Shown: one piece after another, positions 34,717 through 43,000 of the stretch
Layout of the letters: each line of letters begins with the position of its first letter
Numbering within the stretch: the first letter of the stretch is position 1
Assembly: GCF_017742245.1 (NCBI RefSeq)
Contig: NZ_JAGHKO010000010.1
Span: 1 to 64,000 of the forward strand
Length of the DNA: 64,000 nucleotides
DNA from: Niastella soli
GTDB lineage: Bacteria; Bacteroidota; Bacteroidia; Chitinophagales; Chitinophagaceae
Direction: 5' to 3'
Translations under genes and position numbers: made by a program
The notes under the pieces: generated by a model
What the model was told of the DNA's origin: nothing
Databases searched by the model: none
The model's input: the letters and a program-made list of their open reading frames with translations, nothing else

Positions 34717-36042
34717 ATGTCTACTATCAGCAAAAACATTGATTTTTCACTTCCCTATAAGGTTAAAGATATCAGCCTGGCAGAATGGGGTCGTAAGGAG
34801 ATCCGCCTTGCAGAAGCAGAAATGCCCGGTTTAATGGCATTACGTGCCGAGTATGGTGCTACCCAGCCTTTAAAAGGCGCCCGCATTGCTGGCTGCCTGC
34901 ATATGACCATTCAAACAGCGGTACTTATTGAGACCCTGATCGCTTTAGGTGCAGAAGTTAAATGGAGCTCTTGCAATATCTTCTCTACTCAGGACCATGC
35001 CGCTGCTGCTATTGCCGCTGCAGGTATTGGTGTATATGCCTGGAAAGGCCAAACACTGGAAGAAGCTGACTGGTGCATTGAACAGACTTTATTCTTTGGT
35101 GGAGCCGATCGCCCGCTGAACATGATCCTCGATGACGGTGGCGACCTTACCAACATTGTATTCGACAAATACCCCGAGCTGGTACAACATATCAAAGGTT
35201 TGAGTGAAGAAACCACTACTGGTGTTCACCGCCTGTACGAAAGAATGGCAAAAGGTACTTTACCCATTCCAGCCTTTAACGTAAATGACTCTGTAACCAA
35301 GTCAAAATTTGATAACAAATACGGTTGTAAAGAAAGCCTGGTTGATGCTATCCGTCGCGCTACCGACGTTATGCTCGCTGGTAAAGTAGCTGTAGTAGGC
35401 AGCTATGGCGACGTAGGTAAAGGTTCTGCTGCTTCACTGGCAGGTGCTGGTTGCCGCGTTATCGTTACTGAAATAGATCCTATTTGCGCTTTACAGGCTG
35501 CTATGGATGGTTTTGAAGTTAAAAAAATGATTGACGCCGTTAAAGAAGCTGATATCATTGTTACCGCTTCTGGCTGCCGCGACCTGATCACTGAAAAGCA
35601 CTTCCGCGCCATGAAGGATAAAGCCATTGTTTGTAACATTGGCCACTTTGATATTGAGATCGACGTAGCCTGGTTGAATAATAACTACGGAAATACCAAA
35701 GACACCATTAAACCTCAGGTAGACCTATACAACATTGATGGAAAAGAGATCATTTTGCTGGCCGAAGGCCGCTTAGTGAACCTTGGATGCGCCACTGGCC
35801 ACCCCAGCTTTGTAATGAGTAATTCATTTACCAACCAAACGCTGGCTCAACTGGAACTGTGGACAAACAACAAGAACTACGAAAACAAAGTGTACGTTCT
35901 GCCTAAAAAGCTCGATGAAAAAGTTGCCCGCCTCCACCTGAAAAAGATCGGTGTTGAGCTGGATGAACTGAACGACGAGCAGGCTTCTTACCTGGGTATA
36001 CCCAAAGAAGGGCCATTCAAACCCGAACACTACCGCTACTAA
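34717..36042 (+). CDS. ahcY: Adenosylhomocysteinase
   Basis: 441 residues. It hydrolyses S-adenosylhomocysteine to adenosine and homocysteine, removing the product of methyl transfer. The NAD-binding loop [18 protein letters not shown], the substrate-site [20 protein letters not shown], and the C-terminal KPEHYRY are canonical. It is probably a single-gene transcript: its own promoter box upstream and a perfect terminator downstream. It follows the Rrf2-type gene by 117 bases. Confidence 0.96.
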   Translation: MSTISKNIDFSLPYKVKDISLAEWGRKEIRLAEAEMPGLMALRAEYGATQPLKGARIAGCLHMTIQTAVLIETLIALGAEVKWSSCNIFSTQDHAAAAIAAAGIGVYAWKGQTLEEADWCIEQTLFFGGADRPLNMILDDGGDLTNIVFDKYPELVQHIKGLSEETTTGVHRLYERMAKGTLPIPAFNVNDSVTKSKFDNKYGCKESLVDAIRRATDVMLAGKVAVVGSYGDVGKGSAASLAGAGCRVIVTEIDPICALQAAMDGFEVKKMIDAVKEADIIVTASGCRDLITEKHFRAMKDKAIVCNIGHFDIEIDVAWLNNNYGNTKDTIKPQVDLYNIDGKEIILLAEGRLVNLGCATGHPSFVMSNSFTNQTLAQLELWTNNKNYENKVYVLPKKLDEKVARLHLKKIGVELDELNDEQASYLGIPKEGPFKPEHYRY

Positions 36043-36066
36043 AAACAGCAGGAAGTTATATATGAT

Positions 36067-36099
36067 AAACCCTACCGATACATCGGTAGGGTTTATTTT
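36067..36099. terminator. Intrinsic terminator of ahcY
   Basis: The arms AAACCCTACCGA (36067-36078) and TCGGTAGGGTTT (36083-36094) with a 4-base loop are followed by a T-rich tract. Confidence 0.88.
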
Positions 36100-36155
36100 T
36101 TTACTGAGATCCCAGGATTATTGAGATGGATGGGATTGGGAATGAATATAGTGTC

Positions 36156-36232
36156 GGAATACTATAACTTATAAATATAGTATTCCAGTACTATAATGGC
36201 AGATTATAGGACTGGAGCACTATAATTGGAAA
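36156..36232. promoter_or_regulatory. Putative operator array (ACTATA repeats)
   Basis: A perfect 11-base inverted repeat GGAATACTATA (36156-36166) / TATAGTATTCC (36176-36186) with a 9-base spacer is followed by CAGTACTATAATGG, then an inverted AGATTATAGGACTGG and a further GAGCACTATAATTGG. Together these are about five copies of an ACTATA(A/T) half-site in about 75 bases. It sits directly upstream of the SatD-like gene, whose product has a helix-turn-helix, so autoregulation is plausible. Confidence 0.6.
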
Positions 36233-36273
36233 ATCGGGTGGGTATGCGTATATTTGGAAAAAGCCGGAAGGTT

Positions 36274-36906
36274 ATGGCTAATAACGCAAAAGCAGCAGTG
36301 ATCAGTGGCGATATCATAGGCTCATCACTACTGAAACAAGCCTCAAGAAAAAAATTACAACAATTACTGAAGAGCTTCTTTACGTTCACTAAGCATGAAT
36401 GGTCCGATATGCAGGCGGAACAATACCGCGGCGACAGCATTCAGATCACCCTCACCGGAAACCGCCTGGCAGCATTACGCATAGCCCTGTTATTACATAC
36501 CTGTCTTTTAAAAGATAAATTTAAAATACGGCTGGCCATTGGAGTTGGTGAAATTAACTTTCAAAGCGGACAGGTGGTCACGTCCGATGGCTCAGCATTT
36601 CAGGCATCGGGCCCCTACCTCGATGAGTTGACAAAAAGTGGTGAGCTCATCAGCATAGCCAGCTTCGACGACGACTTTACCAGCGAATGGCAGGTACACA
36701 GTTCCTCCCTTAACTTTATCCTTCAACGTTTAACTCAACAACAGGCCGAGGCGGTTTACCTGCAATTACAGGACCATACACAGGCTGCCATTGCTAAAAA
36801 ATTAAAAATTAAACAGCCCTCCGTTCACCAACGCCTCCAGGCTGCAGGCTGGCCTGTTGTGCAAAAAATTCTTACCCGGTTTGAATCGGTTATACCAACT
36901 GTTTAA
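36274..36906 (+). CDS. SatD-like protein with C-terminal helix-turn-helix
   Basis: 210 residues from ATG at 36274 (MANNAKAAVISGDIIGSS); upstream in-frame ATG and TTG codons give a non-conserved extension and would run into the operator array. The N-terminal 150 residues, AVISGDIIGSSLL, YRGDSIQITLTGNR and RLAIGVGEI, resemble the SatD family and loosely the class III cyclase fold. The C-terminus (AAIAKKLKIKQPSVHQRLQAAGW) is a helix-turn-helix. SatD was named in Streptococcus mutans for acid tolerance; its biochemical function is unknown. It is 14 bases ahead of the DUF3307 gene, a pairing known in this family. Confidence 0.78.
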   Translation: MANNAKAAVISGDIIGSSLLKQASRKKLQQLLKSFFTFTKHEWSDMQAEQYRGDSIQITLTGNRLAALRIALLLHTCLLKDKFKIRLAIGVGEINFQSGQVVTSDGSAFQASGPYLDELTKSGELISIASFDDDFTSEWQVHSSSLNFILQRLTQQQAEAVYLQLQDHTQAAIAKKLKIKQPSVHQRLQAAGWPVVQKILTRFESVIPTV

Positions 36907-36920
36907 GTTATCTTCAAAGC

Positions 36921-37637
36921 ATGGTAACCTTATTTCAATGGATATTCGCTCACCTCTTAGGCGATTTCATCTTGCAATCACGTACCATGGTACGCCACAA
37001 ACAGCGGCTGAAAGCGCGCTCCTGGATGCTTTACCTGCATTGCGCCATACATGGCATTCTCGTTTTTCTGTTTACACCTGGTTGGAAATTGATAATCCCG
37101 ATATTGGTAATGGTCACCCACTTTATTATTGACCTGTGGAAGCTGAACCAAAAGGAAGGGATCGTTTATTTTATTATAGATCAATTCCTGCACATACTCA
37201 CCCTGTTTATGTTATGGTGCCTGTTTGTAGCACCGGCAGGCTGGCTGCCTAATAACTGGACATCAATACTACATAGCCAGTCAGCCTGGGCCATTGCTAC
37301 CGGTTATCTTTTGGTCACCTTTCCATTATCATTTTTACTCACCAGCGCCACACAACGCTGGCGCCGCGAAGCAGAAGAACAAAATATCCGTACATCTGTA
37401 AGCCTGAGCGAGGCTGGCAAATGGATCGGGATCTTTGAACGTATTCTGGTATTTACGTTTGTGATCACCGGCCATTATGAAGGCGTTGGCTTTTTAATTA
37501 CCGCTAAATCAATCCTGCGTTTTAATGACATTAAAGGGGCAGAAGCCCGTAAAGAAGCCGAATACATCTTAATAGGCACGCTGATGAGCTTCTCGCTGTC
37601 CATACTCATTGGCCTGATTGTTACCCGTTTTATATAA
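36921..37637 (+). CDS. DUF3307 integral membrane protein
   Basis: 238 residues with about six hydrophobic helices. WIFAHLLGDFILQSRTMVRHKQ at the start and MLYLHCAIHGILVFLF with VMVTHFIIDLWKL after it are hallmark DUF3307 stretches with conserved His/Asp residues in the membrane. The function is unknown. Coupling to the SatD-like gene upstream (14-base gap) and the shared operator suggest one regulated unit. Confidence 0.85.
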   Translation: MVTLFQWIFAHLLGDFILQSRTMVRHKQRLKARSWMLYLHCAIHGILVFLFTPGWKLIIPILVMVTHFIIDLWKLNQKEGIVYFIIDQFLHILTLFMLWCLFVAPAGWLPNNWTSILHSQSAWAIATGYLLVTFPLSFLLTSATQRWRREAEEQNIRTSVSLSEAGKWIGIFERILVFTFVITGHYEGVGFLITAKSILRFNDIKGAEARKEAEYILIGTLMSFSLSILIGLIVTRFI

Positions 37638-37730
37638 CCCTGGCCTACAGACTTACAACACATTGCATCTTTTAACAAACAATTTATAGCCCATTGTCGT
37701 TCTTATAGGTAGAACTAAACAGTGTGGCAT

Positions 37731-38231
37731 ATGAAACATGATGCATATAAACGCAGCACCTTCGTTTGGTTGGCGATAATAGCCCTTTTAAGCCTGCCTG
37801 CTATAGGATGGGCCCAACAACCCAAGAAAGACAAAAAAGCCCAGATAAAGACTATTGTAGAAGCCCAGAATTATGTGTTTAAAGCCCAAACAGCTTTACC
37901 AACCGCAGGCAGCACCCGGCAGCTGACCTCAGATTTTGACTTCCGGGTTTCAAAAGATACAATTGTCAGCGACCTACCCTACTTTGGCCGGGCTTATACG
38001 GCCCCGTTAAACCCCAGTGAAGGCCCCTTACAATTTACTACCACCAACTTTCAATACACCGTAAGTAATAATAAAAAGGGCGGCTGGAATGTTACCATTG
38101 CCCCCAAAGACCTTACAGATCCGCGGGAAATGATCCTTACCATTTTTGACAATGGTTCTGCTTCGATGGTTGTTAACAGTAATAACCGACAGCCGATCTC
38201 ATTTAATGGGTATGTTACCGAAAAGAAATAA
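37731..38231 (+). CDS. DUF4251 lipid- or signal-exported protein
   Basis: 166 residues from ATG at 37731. A hydrophobic signal peptide (STFVWLAIIALLSLPAIGWAQQ) is followed by a Lys-rich stretch and then AQNYVFKAQTALPTAGSTRQL, DFRVSKDTIVSDLPYFGRAYTAPL and the C-terminal strand MVVNSNNRQPISFNGYV. These are the DUF4251 landmarks, a Bacteroidota family of small exported proteins with no known function. A terminator lies 40 bases past the stop. Confidence 0.85.
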   Translation: MKHDAYKRSTFVWLAIIALLSLPAIGWAQQPKKDKKAQIKTIVEAQNYVFKAQTALPTAGSTRQLTSDFDFRVSKDTIVSDLPYFGRAYTAPLNPSEGPLQFTTTNFQYTVSNNKKGGWNVTIAPKDLTDPREMILTIFDNGSASMVVNSNNRQPISFNGYVTEKK

Positions 38232-38271
38232 ATAATAAAACGCAACCAGCCTTAACGTCGACATACAAAAA

Positions 38272-38300
38272 AGCAAAAGCTCCAACGGGAGCTTTTTGCT
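38272..38300. terminator. Intrinsic terminator
   Basis: The stem AGCAAAAGCTCC (38272-38283) / GGGAGCTTTTTGCT (38287-38300), with a loop of about 3 bases and A and T flanks, can serve both the DUF4251 gene and the convergent small gene. Confidence 0.8.
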
Positions 38301-38324
38301 TTTAAACACTCAATAAATCAAATA

Positions 38325-38570
38325 TTATTGGGTAGGCTGAGTTTCTGTTTTTGTCTTACCAGCGTCGTTTTTATGTTTTGCTTTTGTACCGTGTGATTTT
38401 TTATGGTTCGGATGAACTACGTTATGTACTTTATCACCTGCTGTTGTATTCGGTTTCACCTTTGTCTTTGTATCAGCTGCTTCTGTTTTCTTTTTATCCT
38501 GTGCAAAAGTTGCGGTTGTAGTCAACGCAAGCGCACAGGCCAAGCACAACATTAATATGTTTTTTTTCAT
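38325..38570 (-). CDS. Small exported basic protein
   Basis: 81 residues. A signal peptide (residues 1-23, ending TATFAQ) is followed by a mature chain of about 55 residues with a dozen-plus Lys and many Thr, His and Asp (KTKVKPNTTAGDKVHN, HPNHKKSHGTKAKHKND). It is predicted to be disordered. I recognise no family. It may bind nucleic acid or cell-surface polyanions, but that is only inference from composition. Confidence 0.65.
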   Translation of the reverse strand: MKKNILMLCLACALALTTTATFAQDKKKTEAADTKTKVKPNTTAGDKVHNVVHPNHKKSHGTKAKHKNDAGKTKTETQPTQ

Positions 38571-38896
38571 AACTTAAACTTTATACTTACAACCAAAAAT
38601 TCCGTGCCACACCCGCGTTTTAATTGTTAACCAGTTGTAAACGCAGATAATATCGAAAATGATCAACAATAGGTAATTAATACTCAATACCAATCCGCTA
38701 AGTGTTTTTATCTAACCAGTCGGCACCCTTTATCTGGCCGGCAATTATGAGCCAGTTGATCAAAAACAATTTCTATCAAAAGAAGTACTATCCGGCATTA
38801 AAATCATATTAATAAAGTGAATTCCTGCGTTAAACTTACATACATGTATACGCATACCTGGTCCTAATCATAAACCATTTAAATCCCTCAATCCCT

Positions 38897-40012
38897 ATGC
38901 GCCAAACTAATCGCTTACAGGTGAAATTCTACTTAGCCGAAAAACCAAAGGCGGCTGTTCAATTCCGCCAGGTAAAACCACCAGCCAATAGCCGTACCAT
39001 ACACATTCAAAGAAATGCCTTGCTCGATCACATAAGTGATGCCGTGATCTTTACAGACATGGACCTGCGGATCAATTATGTAAACAAAATGACTGAACAG
39101 GTATTTGGCATCCGCTTAAAAGAAGTAACCGGTAGTCTGTTCCGGGAGGTTATCAATTACGAATACATCAACGATTCACCTGAACAGGCCTTACAAATAT
39201 TACAACAAACCGGTAGCTGGCAGGGTAAAGTAGTTTTTACCAGAAAGGATAACAAGCAATTTTATCTGTTATCTACTATAACATTTGCGCGGAATGAAAA
39301 TAAAAAACCGGTGGGACTGATCGCCACCCTAAAGGATATTACTACTGAAGAATTGACCAACGCAGCCGCTCGTAAAAACAAACTGGCCCAACAAAAGGCA
39401 ATTAACCAGTTAATGATAAAGACCCAGGAAAATGAACGAAATGAACTGGGCAGGGAATTACATGATAATATCAACCAGATCCTGGCCGCGGTAAAACTGC
39501 AACTGGAGTACAGCCTCGAAAACTATACGGAAGAAAAAAGCACTATTGAAAGATGCAAAGGCAATATTGAGGAGGTTATCAAGGAGATCCGCAATTTATC
39601 GCACCGCCTGGTATTGCCACGGTTTGCCGAAACAACCTTATTGGCTGAATTGCAAAAAACGATCGATAACATTCTGCAGCAACAACCTGTTTACCTCGAT
39701 CTGCATGGTTTAAACGAAGCACTTATCCCAGACAATATCAAGGAAACATTATACCGTATTATACAGGAACAGTTAACCAACATCATCAGGCATGCAAAGG
39801 CGAAAAAAGCGATCATTAAAATATACAATACCGCGGCCCGGGTATTCCTGTACATTGAAGACGATGGCATCGGTTTCAATCCCAATCAAAGCCGTAAAGG
39901 GGTTGGCATTACCAATATCCTGAACCGGGTTGAAACCTATAATGGAAAAGCTACGATCACCGCTGCCCCTGGTAAAGGTTGCAGGATAGACGTAGCTATT
40001 CCTTTAAAATGA
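38897..40012 (+). CDS. PAS-domain sensor histidine kinase (NarL-type, HisKA_3)
   Basis: 371 residues, soluble. One PAS domain is at about residues 40-155 (LLDHISDAVIFTDMDLRINYVNKMTEQVFG, PVGLIATLKDITTEE). The HisKA_3 dimerisation region has phospho-acceptor His189 in NELGRELHDNINQILAA. The HATPase_c domain has N box YRIIQEQLTNIIRHAKAKK, G1 IEDDGIGFN and G2 KGVGITNI. It likely phosphorylates a NarL-type regulator, but none is directly downstream; the closest are at 33356 and 48570. The next gene (40039) is convergent with 26 bases between stops. Confidence 0.9.
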   Translation: MRQTNRLQVKFYLAEKPKAAVQFRQVKPPANSRTIHIQRNALLDHISDAVIFTDMDLRINYVNKMTEQVFGIRLKEVTGSLFREVINYEYINDSPEQALQILQQTGSWQGKVVFTRKDNKQFYLLSTITFARNENKKPVGLIATLKDITTEELTNAAARKNKLAQQKAINQLMIKTQENERNELGRELHDNINQILAAVKLQLEYSLENYTEEKSTIERCKGNIEEVIKEIRNLSHRLVLPRFAETTLLAELQKTIDNILQQQPVYLDLHGLNEALIPDNIKETLYRIIQEQLTNIIRHAKAKKAIIKIYNTAARVFLYIEDDGIGFNPNQSRKGVGITNILNRVETYNGKATITAAPGKGCRIDVAIPLK

Positions 40013-40038
40013 AGAATAATAAATTTCTCTTGCACTCA

Positions 40039-43000
40039 TCAAAGCCATGTTGCCTTATACCCCTTATTCGCCTTCTCTTTGATCAACTTATCCTTTTCCA
40101 GTTGTGCGGTGGTTTCCTTCGCAAATGTTTTTACATGCACTTGTCCCTTTGTTCCCACTCTTCCATAACGAACGATCAGCTTACAACCATCGAGGGCTGC
40201 TTCCCAGAAACGACTGTTCTCTCCCTCTGAATTTATAAGCCGGTGAAACGTCAAATGATCATAGGGCGTTGACGGCGCCGCTGGTTCTGCCGCAACAGGC
40301 ATTATGGGCGTTTCTTCTGCAGGTGAAGGGATGGCATCTCCCCCGAGTTCTTCATGTGCATTCTCCACTTTCTCCTCCTCCTGCCCTGCCTCCTGGTGCA
40401 AACGTTTTATAATTTGCTCCAGCACTTTATCGGGCTGATTTAACCAGTCTTTCGCAAACACGTTAATGGTGCGCCAGTTAAAGGTTTGCAGAATAGCCGG
40501 CCGCTGATAGTATTGCTCCAGCAGGTTCTCATTCTTATAATGCCGGTCGTCGTCCAGTAATATGCTTAGACTGTAAGTAGTATCAGCAGGTTTTGCTTTT
40601 ACAGCCAGGGAACATTTGAAATCAGACTGACCTACCTGCTCCGCCACTTCATATCCTTTCTTTTCCAGTTGTTCTTTGATCTGTTGAAGAATAATATCAT
40701 CCGCTTTGATCTTCGATCTCTCTTTTTTATGCAACACCAGGCTGTCAAGGATCGTACGCGCCGAACGCATATCACCACAACTCACTAATTCTGAATACTG
40801 TAAAAATCGTTTAAAGTAATTGGCGCCTTCATTATACTCATTGGTGATGTGGTGGTGCCGGATACTGCTCACAACCGCCATATGCTTTTTAGCCCGGCTG
40901 AAGATCACATTCAATCTCTTTTCTCCGCCCTTTTTATTTATAGGCCCGAAATTCATGATCATCTTTTTGCGGGAATCAAAACCATAACATACGCTCATGA
41001 TGATGATGTCGCGCTCATCGCCCTGCACATTCTCCAGGTTCTTTACAAATAAACCGGTGAACTGGTCTTCCTCCGTACGGCTCCAGGCATCTTCCAGCGC
41101 CTGTTCAAAGGCTTTATCTTTTGATGCCAGGTTTGTCAATGCATTTTCAATAGCCTCCTGTTGCTCCTGGCTAAAGGCCACTATGCCAATGCTTTCCTGT
41201 ACTTTCTTTTGCAACAGGGTTTTCACCATATAGGCTATATAATCCGCCTCATCTGTATTGATGCGTTTTTCATAAACACTATTTGGCAAAAAGTGGAAAC
41301 TGATACTGCGGTCAAATAAGGCATCAACATGTTTGGTCGCTTCCAGGGGTTTGGTTATCTCAATCGACTTCTTTTCTGTGTGATGAATGGTCTTATCAGG
41401 AATAGTAAGGAGATTGGCCTCATAAAAGGCATGATTACTAAAACTGATCAACGTTTCAAACCTGCTTCTGTAGTGCCAGCCAAGCATTACGTTGTTCAAT
41501 TTACGGGCTCCCTGTATCAGCAGACTGTCGGCATCATTACTCAACAATTCATCATCGTCATTATCAGTGAACACTTCCAGGTCATCAGGATCTTCGGTAC
41601 GTACAGCAAAGAAATTGGTAGGCGGCATTTGTTTGTCATCCCCTACTATGATCGTTTGTTTGGCCCGATACAAAGCAGGGATCCCCTCTTCGAGCGTGAT
41701 CTGACTGGCCTCATCAAAGATCACCACATCAAAGAAATCAATGTCAACCGGTAAGCTATCACTTACGCTTAACGGGCTCATTAACCATACTGATTTAAGA
41801 TCCTTTAACACCAGCCCGCTTTCTTTAGCTGAAAGCTCCCTGATACTTTTGAAGCGAATACTTTTGTTGAATTCGTTTTCCAGTATTTTACGTCCCTCGG
41901 TATAATTCTTTTTAAACTCACGTTGCTCCGGCGTCAGCTGGCTGCTGGCGATATTGCTCAGTTCAACATTTTGCAAAAAGCGTTGCCGTACAGCTGCCCG
42001 GATATAATCGGCATTTACTTTCAGCAGTTGTTTGTAGCAATGCTGTATTTGCCGTACCGCCTTTTCAATAGCGTGCATATCGGTATTGGCAAACACTTTA
42101 TTCTGATGATATATATGCGACAGGGTTTTATTGGCCATACCAGCTTCTGCCTGCAAGGGAGTAACCGGGATCTTCCGCAGCACTTCTTTTACCGAATCGG
42201 GCAATTCTGAATACTCGCGCAGGGCAGGTAACAGGTCCTGAAGGCTTTCGGCATTCATACTGATGCTTTCCAGCTCGTCGTATATATCGCTTACTGGTTT
42301 GGTGTCATACTCATTTAAGCATTGTTGTAACTGCGTTTGCAATTTTTGCATGCTGTTATTGAGCTTGCTTAATTTAGTTACCAGCTTATTGGCCTCTGCG
42401 TGATGCAATAAATATTCAATACCCTTATCGTCCTTTCTGGCCCTTATGCGCTCAATACTCAAATGGGTCAGGTCAACATTGTCGACCTTATACTGCTGTT
42501 GAAGAAAATGTCTTTCCATGGCCACCATATTGGCCGCATCGTATTCTTCTTTCAGTTGCTGCAAAACAGTGGCATAACCCGGGTGCACCGCATGCTGGCT
42601 GAAATCGTAACATTCATCGATCTTGCTCTTCAGCCGGTTCCATTTGCTGTTCAGGAATTTGAAAAACGACTCCTCGTATTTGGCGGCCAGTGGAATGGCG
42701 GCCAGCATATCCTGCTCGTCCAGTCTTTGTTTCCAGTTCCTGTTCCGCTCTTTTATCTGTTCATAATGTTGCTGTTGCTGTTTGTACAAATGAACGCCTT
42801 TATCAAATTTCCGGGCCTGTTCATTGCCTTCATCTACCAATGCCAGGCTGTCGGTCTCAGCCAGCGGGTTCAACACAATAGCTACCTGCACTAAATTCTT
42901 GATCTGCTCCAGGCGGTTGGTATGTTCGGGTGGAATATTGTTATCCTTTACTACTGAAGTAATATCCGTGAGCAAATTACGGGAATGCAACAACAGGTTC

